64,000 bases of DNA from an uncultured Eubacteriales bacterium (GTDB lineage: Bacteria; Bacillota; Clostridia; Christensenellales; Borkfalkiaceae), in the NCBI GenBank assembly GCA_900540805.1, contig UQHL01000011.1, positions 34,618-98,617 on the forward strand, written 5' to 3'. Shown here one piece after another: positions 9,220-16,839 of the stretch. The first letter of the stretch is position 1. Each line of letters begins with the position of its first letter. A program made the translations under genes and the position numbers. The notes below the pieces were generated by a model. That model had not been told where the DNA came from. It searched no databases and worked only from the letters and a program-made list of their open reading frames with translations.

Positions 9220-11016
9220 TTACCAAAGCCCCGGATGATCGCGTTTTACCAAAATATGATTGGCGCCCATAACCAGAAGCAGGGAGATTACGCTTTGGAA
9301 AAGCCCCATCGCCGCACCGCCGCTATATTGATCCGAGCTGGAAAGCGAACCGAATACCGCCGTTCCGAGCACGTTGACCTTTTCTTGCAGATAGGCGTTA
9401 TTCTCTCCGCACAGGGCGAGAATCTGTTCGTAATCGTCCTTGATGAGATTTCCCATATTCAGGATAAACGTAAAACTGATGACGGGCATCAGCCCCGGCA
9501 AAGTGACGGTAAATATCTGCCGCCATTTTCCCGCCCCGTCTATCGCTGCGGCCTCGTACAGCTCCGTATTGATTCCGCAGATTCCCGCAAGAAAGACGAT
9601 CGTCCCGTACCCCACGCCTTTCCACACCGAAGTCAATGTGAGGATCGTCCACCAATGAGACGGGTCGGAATACCATTTGACGGGCGGTTTGCCCAAGGCG
9701 CCCAAAAGATTATTCAAAATCCCGTTATTCGCCGTGAGGAAGTTATACGCGATCCCCGAAATCATGACCCAGGACAGGAAATACGGCAGATAGGAAACCG
9801 TCTGCATGACCGATTTGAATTTTTTCGAAACCAGATAGGTAAACAACAGCGCCAAAATGATAGACCCAGGATAGCCCACCACAAATTTCAAAAGGGCGAT
9901 GACGATGGTGTTTCGCAGCGTTTGCCAAAATTCCCATCGCGGGTCAAACATATTGATGAAATTTTGCAGGCCGACAAACTCGCTTCCGAAAATCCCGTCC
10001 ACGGGATTGTACTTCGTAAACGCCGTATAAATCCCCGCCATAGGTCCGTAACAGAATATCGCAAGCAGAACTACGCCCGGAATAATCATCAGATAATAAG
10101 CATATTCCTTTTTTATGTATCTGACCCCGCGGCTCTGCGCTATTTTTTTGAACCACTTTTTCCTGATAGCAAAAAACAGAAGAATCCCGATTCCCAAAAT
10201 CAAGCAAACCAGCCCTGCAATCGCGCCCGCAGGAAACGATTCCTCATAGACGATAAAGCCGACGTAATTCGAGGCGGTCTTTGTTTCGCGCTCCGTCGAG
10301 CCGTCCGCGGCCGTCAATATGGAAATTTCAAATTCCGTAGGAGTGATGAGCACCGTTTTTCCGCCGTTTGTCACCTCCATATTTTCCGAGCTGTAGTATT
10401 TGACTTTTCCCGGAAGATTGAGCGTTACCTGTTCCACCAATTCCGCATCGTAATTGAGAAAGGCAAAAATCTTCAGCTTATCGTCCGGCAGATAATTTTC
10501 CGTAAACTCGTCCGCGTCGATAACCTCGCCGCTCCCGTACTTTACGGGATATATCTTTATGTCCTCCGCAAGGGAAGAAACGAGCTTCCCGTTCGAGTAT
10601 TCCAAATTTTCAAATTGCCCCCGGCTCCATTTTTTCAAAAGGTTCCGGGTGTTGGAGTCCGCCAAAAAATCGCTGCCCGTTTCCAGCTCATACCGACCTA
10701 CGTTGTGAAGATTCTGAATCCTCGCCAGCTTGAAATCGAGAATAAACGCTTCGTCCGTTCGGCTGATGTCCTTCAGCTTTACCTGTACGATCGTCCAATC
10801 GGTATTATAGTCCTTCAAAGACTCCTCTACGGCCGCCTCGAGCTGTTCTTCCGTTTCGATGCCGCGTTCGGATAAAGCCTCGCGCGAAACCGTAAGCGTG
10901 GCGCTTCCGGAGCCGTCTCTTTTCAGATTGACTTCCAACGTTGCACAACCGCACAGGGCGAAAAATATGAAAAGCGCCGTCAGAAAAATTGTACACCGTT
11001 TTATAATTTTCGTCAT
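9220..11016 (-). CDS. sugar ABC transporter permease fused to an N-terminal LppM-like lipoprotein domain
   Basis: Protein of 598 residues, about twice the usual permease length. Residues 1-24 are a lipoprotein signal (Leu-Cys-Gly-Cys24). Residues about 25-250 form an extracellular domain whose start, repeating strands around Asp-Gly-Ser-Gly, resembles LppM/DUF3153 domains. A membrane segment (263-284) leads into a complete LplB-type permease (about 300-598) with its EAA loop near 503-530 (Tyr-Glu-Ala-Ala-Ala-Ile-Asp-Gly-Ala-Gly). GGGAGG precedes the ATG. The open reading frame is continuous, so the fusion is not a sequencing artefact of two adjacent genes. The extra domain could help the binding protein dock or sense load; that is inference. 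Confidence 0.85.
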   Translation of the reverse strand: MTKIIKRCTIFLTALFIFFALCGCATLEVNLKRDGSGSATLTVSREALSERGIETEEQLEAAVEESLKDYNTDWTIVQVKLKDISRTDEAFILDFKLARIQNLHNVGRYELETGSDFLADSNTRNLLKKWSRGQFENLEYSNGKLVSSLAEDIKIYPVKYGSGEVIDADEFTENYLPDDKLKIFAFLNYDAELVEQVTLNLPGKVKYYSSENMEVTNGGKTVLITPTEFEISILTAADGSTERETKTASNYVGFIVYEESFPAGAIAGLVCLILGIGILLFFAIRKKWFKKIAQSRGVRYIKKEYAYYLMIIPGVVLLAIFCYGPMAGIYTAFTKYNPVDGIFGSEFVGLQNFINMFDPRWEFWQTLRNTIVIALLKFVVGYPGSIILALLFTYLVSKKFKSVMQTVSYLPYFLSWVMISGIAYNFLTANNGILNNLLGALGKPPVKWYSDPSHWWTILTLTSVWKGVGYGTIVFLAGICGINTELYEAAAIDGAGKWRQIFTVTLPGLMPVISFTFILNMGNLIKDDYEQILALCGENNAYLQEKVNVLGTAVFGSLSSSDQYSGGAAMGLFQSVISLLLVMGANHILVKRDHPGLW

Positions 11017-11034
11017 TTTTCCTCCCCCGACGGC

Positions 11035-11880
11035 TCACAGCTTCGTCCGGATAAACTTTATTGCGCCCTCTATGTCCGCGCAAGGATTGTCTCCCGCTTC
11101 CCGTTCGATCGTCAGATAGCCGTCATAGCCGATTTCTTTCAACGCTTTTATATAGCCGTCCCAATCTACGTCGCCCCGTCCGATCGGCAATTCCTCAAAC
11201 CCCTTACACGCGTTGAGCTCTTCCACGCCGCCGACGGCAAAAGCATGATACACCGTTTCGGGGTTTAACTCAGGATCGAGACGCCGTCCGTCTTTCAGGT
11301 GGGTATGCACAATATAGTTCTTCAAAATTCCGACCGCCTCCACCGCGTCCTGCCCCGTCACCATTGTAAAGTTGGCAGGGTCGAGATTGACGCCGACGCC
11401 GCCCTCTGTCCTTTCGAGGAATTTTCTGAGCGTATCCGCCTTTTCGGGCCCCGTTTCTATGGCCAGCGTCATACCTTTGGCACACGCATATTTTCCGCAC
11501 CCGGTCAACGCTTCGAGCATGACGGAGTATCTCGGATTTCTCTCGTCGGACGGAATGACGCCTATGTGCGTAGTGACGACGCGCGCGCCGAACTCCTCGG
11601 CCAAGTCAACGATACGTTTTGTTTTCTCTGCCCGGACGGCATTGTCGGCTTCGATTTCGAAGCCGTAACCGCCCATATCCCCGCAAAGAGCGGAAACTTC
11701 CAAAGAATTTTCCCGAAGCAGATTTTTATAGAACGCTTTGCGTTCCTCCGTCAGCGCTTCGGGACTGAAGGCGCCCGTCGTCGCGTATATCTGCACCCCG
11801 TCAAGTCCCAGACGCCGCGCGGTCGGAAGCGCCTGCTCCAAGGGCTGTTTCAAACAATCTGTAATGACTCCGATTTTCAT
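11035..11880 (-). CDS. sugar phosphate isomerase/epimerase-type TIM barrel
   Basis: Cytoplasmic protein of 281 residues of the xylose isomerase-like/AP endonuclease 2 superfamily. Visible landmarks are the opening MKIGVITDCL strand, a TTHIGVIP metal-ligand strand, AIETGPE, NLDPANF, the HTHLKDG strand near residue 195 and the C-terminal LTIEREAG. These supply the Glu, Asp and His ligands of the divalent metal. It probably isomerises or epimerises an imported sugar or sugar acid. It lies between the oxidoreductase pair and the permease genes, with GGAGG upstream of its start. Exact substrate is not assignable. Confidence 0.85.
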   Translation of the reverse strand: MKIGVITDCLKQPLEQALPTARRLGLDGVQIYATTGAFSPEALTEERKAFYKNLLRENSLEVSALCGDMGGYGFEIEADNAVRAEKTKRIVDLAEEFGARVVTTHIGVIPSDERNPRYSVMLEALTGCGKYACAKGMTLAIETGPEKADTLRKFLERTEGGVGVNLDPANFTMVTGQDAVEAVGILKNYIVHTHLKDGRRLDPELNPETVYHAFAVGGVEELNACKGFEELPIGRGDVDWDGYIKALKEIGYDGYLTIEREAGDNPCADIEGAIKFIRTKL

Positions 11881-11895
11881 AGCTTCTTTCCTCCG

Positions 11896-12951
11896 TCAAA
11901 AAACTTTTTCCGCTTTTCCGCTCTCCATGGAACGGAAGCAGGCATCCAACACCTGCATTACCAGCCTGTTTTCCTCATGGCTGATCGCAAGTTCGGCCCG
12001 CCCCTCCACGGCCGCGACAAAATTTTTGTAAAATTCCTCCCATTTCGGAAGTTCGGGAACGGGCGGAGAAAATTCCTTCAAATTTTCTATCGGGCGAGGC
12101 GCCATAGTGCTGGAACGTCCGTTTGCCGTAAAGACAAACCCTTCCTCCCAGCCGATTTCTTTAATATTCGCCTTGACGACCTTCCCCTCCGTTCCGCCCC
12201 AGATCGGGACGACCGCCGTTCCGTCGTCGCCGCTGATATGCCAACGGTTTTCGCCTATGTAACACCAGCTGTCCACCACGATCTGATAGCTGACCCCGTT
12301 TTCAAACCGCACGAGAATTTTATTGCAGTCGTCCACCTCCGGAAATCTTACATTCACCGCATCGACAAAAACGCTTACGGGGCGGCTGTGAATGAGGTCG
12401 ATCATCTGATCGAGAAGGTGTACGCTCCAATCGTACATCATTCCCCCGCCCGACACTTTTGCGCTCCGCCAATCTCCCGGAAGCCCCTTGCAGCCGAACA
12501 GACGGGAATCGATATAATACGGCTTTCCTATCAGATTCTGTTCGATGATATTTTTTACAACCCGGTAATCCGCGTCCCAGCGCCGATTTTGATGCACCGT
12601 AAATATCCGTCCCGTTTCTTCCGAAACCTTCAAAACCTCGTCGAGCTCCGCCGTATTCATGCAGACGGGCTTTTCGCAAACGACATTCTTGCCCGCCCGC
12701 ATCGCGGATATACTGTATTCTTTATGGAAGTTATTCGGCGTAGCGATCAGGACGATATCCGCTTCTTTGCAGGCATACGCGTCCTCGGCCGACGAAAAAC
12801 TTTTCAGACCGCATTTTTCAATGACTTCGGCTCTTTCGGGACGAATATCGTACGCCCCGACGACTTCGATTTCGGGGATTCGGTCCCGTATGTTTTCATA
12901 ATGCCATTCGCCTTGATTTCCGAAGCCGATAACGATCAGTCGATGTTTCAT
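11896..12951 (-). CDS. Gfo/Idh/MocA family NAD(P)-dependent oxidoreductase
   Basis: Protein of about 351 residues with an N-terminal Rossmann fold (Val-Ile-Gly-Phe-Gly-Asn-Gln-Gly) and the family's Glu-Lys-Pro motif near residue 95. A WSVHLLDQ segment later supplies the catalytic His region. The ATG at 12951 is preferred over a GTG at 12960, because AAAGGGTG then sits at normal ribosome-site distance. Two such oxidoreductases in tandem with a TIM-barrel isomerase suggest a sugar or inositol-type oxidation-isomerisation route, or a redox-based glycosidic cleavage pathway. Substrate unknown. Confidence 0.9.
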   Translation of the reverse strand: MKHRLIVIGFGNQGEWHYENIRDRIPEIEVVGAYDIRPERAEVIEKCGLKSFSSAEDAYACKEADIVLIATPNNFHKEYSISAMRAGKNVVCEKPVCMNTAELDEVLKVSEETGRIFTVHQNRRWDADYRVVKNIIEQNLIGKPYYIDSRLFGCKGLPGDWRSAKVSGGGMMYDWSVHLLDQMIDLIHSRPVSVFVDAVNVRFPEVDDCNKILVRFENGVSYQIVVDSWCYIGENRWHISGDDGTAVVPIWGGTEGKVVKANIKEIGWEEGFVFTANGRSSTMAPRPIENLKEFSPPVPELPKWEEFYKNFVAAVEGRAELAISHEENRLVMQVLDACFRSMESGKAEKVF

Positions 12952-12963
12952 AAATTTCACCCT

Positions 12964-14034
12964 TTACAGCTCGATTTCCGATTTTTTCTCCGCCGAGCGA
13001 TATAACGCGTCCAACAATTTCGCCGATTCGAGAATGTTATCCACATACGTCTTTGTATGTTCGCCGCTTCTCGTCGCTTCGAGAAACGCTTTATCCTCAC
13101 ACTCCATCTGATTGGGAATATTGTAATGGTATTCCACCGTCTGCAGCTCGCCTTCCTCTCCCGTCGTATAGTATTTGAACATACCGCCGTAGGTCAGGCG
13201 CGCGCCGCCTTTATCGCCGAGAAAATCGATAAACATTTCGTCTTCCCCGATATTTTGTGCCCAAGCTCCGTTGAAGGAAATCGACGCTTTATCCGTACGG
13301 ATATATCCCGAAACGAAATCTTCCACATCGTTTGTTCCGTTCAAATCCTTCGTATCCTCCGCCCACATACCCAAATAACGATATTCGGACATGTCCTTTG
13401 CCATCTCGCCGTATGTGTCGCAGGTGACGGTTTTCAGCTTCGCCCCGCCGAGGATATATAAAATCAAATCGAGAAAGTGAACGCCCCAATCGATCAAAAC
13501 GCCTCCGCCCGACTGCGCTTTCGTCGTGAAATCGCCGCCCAATCCGGGGATACAGCGGTAATTTCTGAACGAGCAGCAGACGTGATAAATCTTGCCGAAT
13601 TTGCCCTTCCGATTCATTTCTTCGAGGAGCTCCACCGATTTATTATAACGGTTGCAGACCCCGATATTTAGAAGCTTTCCCCGGCGTTTTGCCTCTTCCG
13701 CCATTTCCACAGAAAGCTTATAATTGACCGTAATGGGCTTTTCGCAGAATACGTGCTTTCCCGCTTTCAAAGCGTCCATCGCAACGACATAATGCGCATA
13801 ATTGGGCGTCAGTACATACACAGCTTCGACTTCGGGATCGGCCAAAGCAATTTTGTAATCGGTGATCACGTTTTCCACAAAATCGTATTCCGATTTTTTT
13901 TCCGCCGCCTTGCGTTCGATAATATCGCAAGCATATTTTACGCGCACGTTTCCGAGCGCCTTAAAGGCGGGAAAATGCGCATTGGCAGCAATCCTTCCGC
14001 AGCCGACGACCGCGATGCAATATTTTTTGTCCAT
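12964..14034 (-). CDS. Gfo/Idh/MocA family NAD(P)-dependent oxidoreductase
   Basis: Protein of 356 residues, first gene of the minus-strand operon. The N-terminus carries Val-Val-Gly-Cys-Gly-Arg-Ile-Ala, a Rossmann nucleotide-binding loop. Glu-Lys-Pro-Ile near residue 99 and the WGVHFLDL segment are the family's substrate-binding and catalytic regions. AAAGGAG lies upstream of the ATG, and a sigma-A type promoter is visible further upstream. It is only distantly related to its downstream paralogue, so the two probably act at different steps on the same imported sugar. Confidence 0.9.
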   Translation of the reverse strand: MDKKYCIAVVGCGRIAANAHFPAFKALGNVRVKYACDIIERKAAEKKSEYDFVENVITDYKIALADPEVEAVYVLTPNYAHYVVAMDALKAGKHVFCEKPITVNYKLSVEMAEEAKRRGKLLNIGVCNRYNKSVELLEEMNRKGKFGKIYHVCCSFRNYRCIPGLGGDFTTKAQSGGGVLIDWGVHFLDLILYILGGAKLKTVTCDTYGEMAKDMSEYRYLGMWAEDTKDLNGTNDVEDFVSGYIRTDKASISFNGAWAQNIGEDEMFIDFLGDKGGARLTYGGMFKYYTTGEEGELQTVEYHYNIPNQMECEDKAFLEATRSGEHTKTYVDNILESAKLLDALYRSAEKKSEIEL

Positions 14035-14078
14035 TGAAAATCTCTCCTTTCAGCCAAATATTTCTTAACCGCGATTAA

Positions 14079-14107
14079 AGTATATCAGAAAAAATTTTGT
14101 TTGTCTT
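14079..14107 (-). promoter_or_regulatory. candidate sigma-A promoter of the first carbohydrate operon
   Basis: On the minus strand AAGACA, 17 bases, then TATACT; the predicted start is near 14072, about 38 bases before the first oxidoreductase gene. The -10 is good and the -35 matches four of six bases. A weak -35 fits a promoter that needs an AraC-type activator. Confidence 0.5.
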
Positions 14108-14332
14108 TATCATAACTTTTTGATTTCTTTAACAATATTTTTCCTATATAGAATAGGCTCAATTTTATCGGGTAATAAAACAGCCGAAGCAGATCAGCTC
14201 CTAATCGGGTTAAAACCTTGTTGTTCCCTTAAAAATTCAACCCTCTTCAACAAAAATTTTTTTATTTATATATTCCTTGTTGCATATTGCAACTTTTTAT
14301 TTAACATCATTTTACCTATATAAGTTTGCCCA

Positions 14333-14361
14333 TTGACTTCCCTTAAATTTTGGTTTATACT
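14333..14361 (+). promoter_or_regulatory. sigma-A promoter of the AraC regulator gene
   Basis: TTGACT, 17 bases, TATACT, with a predicted start near 14368, about 33 bases before the ATG at 14401. This is close to consensus. The AT-rich 366-base gap between the divergent genes should also hold the AraC operator, but no clear repeat was identified. Confidence 0.75.
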
Positions 14362-14400
14362 TGCAAAAAATGAAAAAATCCAAGTATTGAGAGTTATCGC

Positions 14401-15282
14401 ATGGATATAAAAACAAAATATCATTTCAGAAATAATTTTTTTGAAAACCCGAAATATTACAATGACTTGATTCTGTTTCAAATCGGAGAAGCGCTATGCG
14501 AAATCAGCACCGAATTAAGCAACCATGTTCATCTCGATTGGTACGAATTTTCTTATATCGTTTCGGGAAAGGGAGAAATATTTACAAATAACATAGGCAC
14601 TCCGGTAAAAAAAGGCGACCTTTATTTTTCTTTTCCTAAAGAGATACATCACATCTCTTCGGACAATATCGAACCTTTAAGATACTTTTTTGTCGCCTTC
14701 AACTTTCTCGAAAATTCGCCGTTAAAATCTCTGCTTGAAAATTATAAAAATTTGGCCTTCTCGGAAAAAAAGAGAGTATATCATTCCAATTCGATTTTGG
14801 GACATTTTCAACATTTGCTTTTCGATTTGGAAAAAGACACCCTTCTTCATAATCTTATTTTTGAATATGAGTTAAAAACAGTCATCTTAAAAGTATTCGC
14901 CATTATAGAATCCAACGATTCAGCGGCTTATCCTCCTCAGCGCAACAAGCAGCAGCTGCTTTGCTTCAATATTATGAACTACATCGACAACAACATCGCA
15001 AACATGGATAACGCCATGTGTCTGTCCGAATTTTTCGGATACAATTATACCTACCTTTCAAGATTTTTCAAAAAAGTCACCGGGGAAAATATTTCTTCCT
15101 ATATCATCAATAAAAAACTTACGCTCGCAAAAGACATGCTTGCTTCCAGCGACATTTCCATTACAGAAATCGCCAATGAATTGCACTATTCTTCCATTCA
15201 TGTCTTTTCCAGAGCTTTCAAAAATAAGTTCCGCCTGTCTCCTACCGATTACAGGCAATTTCTTATCTCGAAAAGGCGATAA
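14401..15282 (+). CDS. AraC family transcriptional regulator
   Basis: Protein of 293 residues. Residues about 30-110 form a cupin-type sensor domain (His-Leu-Asp-Trp-Tyr-Glu, later Pro-Lys-Glu-Ile-His-His). The C-terminal 100 residues hold two helix-turn-helix motifs: AMCLSEFFGYNYTYLSRFFK and the DISITEIANELHYSS segment ending with SPTDYRQF. It is divergent from the carbohydrate operon that starts at 14034, so it is the likely local regulator, binding a sugar and activating transcription. The Shine-Dalgarno site is weak. The gene is AT-richer than the neighbouring operon. Confidence 0.92.
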   Translation: MDIKTKYHFRNNFFENPKYYNDLILFQIGEALCEISTELSNHVHLDWYEFSYIVSGKGEIFTNNIGTPVKKGDLYFSFPKEIHHISSDNIEPLRYFFVAFNFLENSPLKSLLENYKNLAFSEKKRVYHSNSILGHFQHLLFDLEKDTLLHNLIFEYELKTVILKVFAIIESNDSAAYPPQRNKQQLLCFNIMNYIDNNIANMDNAMCLSEFFGYNYTYLSRFFKKVTGENISSYIINKKLTLAKDMLASSDISITEIANELHYSSIHVFSRAFKNKFRLSPTDYRQFLISKRR

Positions 15283-15339
15283 TATAAATAGTTTTATTTT
15301 CTAATACTATTTTGCAGTGTCAATGACAGAATTAATCGT

Positions 15340-15381
15340 AAAGCCGCCCGTTCGAACAATCGAACGGACGGCTTTATTTTA
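15340..15381 (+). terminator. intrinsic terminator after the AraC gene
   Basis: Arms 15340-15355 and 15360-15375 pair over 16 positions with one C/A mismatch and an ACAA loop, followed by ATTTTATT. It lies 58 bases after the regulator's stop codon. Confidence 0.85.
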
Positions 15382-15455
15382 TTCTTTGAAATATTCTCTT
15401 TATCGAATAGCTAGTGCCCGATAGATAAATTGCAAAATGCAAAAAAGCATTTCAC

Positions 15456-15484
15456 TTGCTTTTATATAAAAAGTATGATATAAT
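15456..15484 (+). promoter_or_regulatory. sigma-A promoter of the mgtC-type gene
   Basis: TTGCTT, 17 bases, TATAAT, with a predicted start near 15491. It leaves a leader of about 168 bases before the coding start at 15659. Confidence 0.7.
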
Positions 15485-15490
15485 AAATAT

Positions 15491-15658
15491 AAATTAATAT
15501 AAAAGAACCGTCTTGGTAAAGAAGGGCTTTTGATATTATGCTTCCCGGCATTATATAAAGAGCTCTTCTTTTTTTATTATAGTTTCATATGTACAATCTG
15601 ATTGCTTTCAATAAACGCGACCGGATTCTATTTTGTATAATATTAAGGAGGTTATAAT
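15491..15658 (+). promoter_or_regulatory. structured leader with internal terminator ahead of the mgtC-type gene
   Basis: Bases 15519-15531 pair with 15558-15570 in a 13-bp stem (two G-U pairs), followed by TTTTT: an intrinsic terminator inside the leader, about 80 bases before the start codon. The loop contains a short inner stem and a tiny frame at 15538-15558 (Met-Leu-Pro-Gly-Ile-Ile). TCTT at 15511-15514 could pair with AAGA at 15519-15522 and disrupt the terminator. It reads as a transcription attenuator; it does not match the M-box or any other riboswitch I can recall. Confidence 0.55.
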
Positions 15659-16360
15659 ATGGAGTGGTTATTCAAAGATATAGAAGGGAGCAATGAATTA
15701 TGTACCCTTTCTATAATTTTGCGTATTTTCTTTTCGATAATCATGGGCGGCATTCTTGGAGCCGAACGAGGATTCCGAAATCGCCCCGCAGGCTTTATGA
15801 CGTATGTCTTGGTGTCTGTCGGAGCAACGCTGTTTGTGCTTACAAATCAGTTCATTCATACTGTTTACCCAAATACCGATGCGACGCGTTTCGGTGCGCA
15901 GGTAATTAGCGGAATCGGATTTTTAGGCGCCGGAAGCATTATCGTTACACGGCACAATGAAGTACGAGGACTTACAACCGCAGCAGGACTTTGGGTAGCG
16001 GCAGCTTTAGGCCTCGCCGTCGGCGCGGGCTTTTATATCGGGGCAATAATCGGCGTTATTTTTTCCGTATTTGCATTGTTGGTTCTTAAAAAAATAGACG
16101 TATATATTAAACAGCACGCTAAAAGCATGGAAATTTATATGGAATATACAGAGCCATTTTCTTTACAAACTTTACATAGCTACCTCAAAGAACAAGAATT
16201 CGAAATTTATGAAATGAAACGTGGAAAAGCTAAAACATTGGAAGAAGAATTCGGCACCCTTACTTTTTCTATCCGCTTACCCAAAAAGCTTAATCACCAA
16301 GAGGTTCTGAATAGTTTTTATAACATAGAAGGAGTGGATTATATAGAAGAAATTGCTTGA
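15659..16360 (+). CDS. MgtC/SapB family membrane protein
   Basis: Protein of 233 residues with about five membrane segments in the first 140 residues. The family signature is clear: Gly-Gly-Ile-Leu-Gly-Ala-Glu-Arg-Gly, then Arg-Pro-Ala-Gly-Phe-Met-Thr-Tyr, then Gly-Ile-Gly-Phe-Leu-Gly-Ala-Gly-Ser and Gly-Leu-Thr-Thr-Ala-Ala-Gly-Leu-Trp. A soluble C-terminal domain of about 85 residues follows. MgtC-type proteins are linked to magnesium limitation, acid stress and, in some bacteria, control of F-type ATPase. AAGGAGG lies seven bases before the ATG. The attenuator-like leader supports regulated expression. Confidence 0.93.
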   Translation: MEWLFKDIEGSNELCTLSIILRIFFSIIMGGILGAERGFRNRPAGFMTYVLVSVGATLFVLTNQFIHTVYPNTDATRFGAQVISGIGFLGAGSIIVTRHNEVRGLTTAAGLWVAAALGLAVGAGFYIGAIIGVIFSVFALLVLKKIDVYIKQHAKSMEIYMEYTEPFSLQTLHSYLKEQEFEIYEMKRGKAKTLEEEFGTLTFSIRLPKKLNHQEVLNSFYNIEGVDYIEEIA

Positions 16361-16528
16361 TTTTAATTTTATATATCTGCATTATTGTATTATAAAAAAG
16401 AATTTGATTACTCATATAAAAATGAAATTTAATAAGTTAAATCGACTAAAATTTTTTCGGGTGGTTACCGCCATAAAAATAATGCAAGCAAAACTTTTAC
16501 GGTTCAACTTACGTTATGCGGTGCACCC

Positions 16529-16571
16529 AAAAATGACTATCCGAGCTGTTTCGGATAGTCATTTTTCTCTT
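16529..16571 (+). terminator. bidirectional intrinsic terminator
   Basis: A perfect 16-bp stem (arms 16529-16544 and 16551-16566, GCTGTT loop) flanked by A5 and T5, ending in TTTTTCTC. It probably ends the mgtC-type transcript. Confidence 0.88.
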
Positions 16572-16741
16572 ATTTCATCTGCTTTTCGCTTTGTGTTGGT
16601 TCGTGTTTTTTTCAACAGCTTTCTAACGCTTACAGATTTCTTATACCGCGAAATATTTTTTATCATATTTTTTTGGTATGCTATGCAATCAGCCTGCCGC
16701 CCCCGATTTCCCCCTCAAAACGGACGAAAGGACGGCACACG

Positions 16742-16780
16742 AAAACAGGCCTGCAAGTGAAAGCTGCAAGCCTGTTTTTC
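16742..16780. terminator. intrinsic terminator in convergent gap, probably for the minus-strand operon
   Basis: Arms 16742-16755 and 16765-16778 pair with one mismatch. The plus side ends in TTTTTC and the minus side in TTTTCG, so it can act in both directions; it lies 60 bases past the stop of the gene ending at 16840. Confidence 0.75.
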
Positions 16781-16839
16781 TTAAATATTCGATAAATTAC
16801 TTTCGTATGCTCGACACGTCGGCTTTAGCGCCGCAAATT

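Larger units (their letters stand above)
16361..16839. other. convergent gap with two terminators, no gene
   Basis: Between the mgtC-type gene (plus) and the end of the large minus-strand operon. It contains two strong terminator hairpins, listed separately. The 135-codon frame across it has no family resemblance, runs through both hairpins and is not taken as a gene. Confidence 0.6.

Noticed and set aside
15491..15580. M-box magnesium riboswitch
   Set aside because: The leader is too short and lacks the M-box conserved segments; kept only as an uncharacterised attenuator.
15636..15641. TATAAT just before the mgtC-type gene
   Set aside because: No -35 at a suitable distance, and the start site would fall on the ribosome site.
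16353..16760. 135-codon plus-strand frame after the mgtC-type gene
   Set aside because: It runs through two terminator hairpins and has no homology-like segment.
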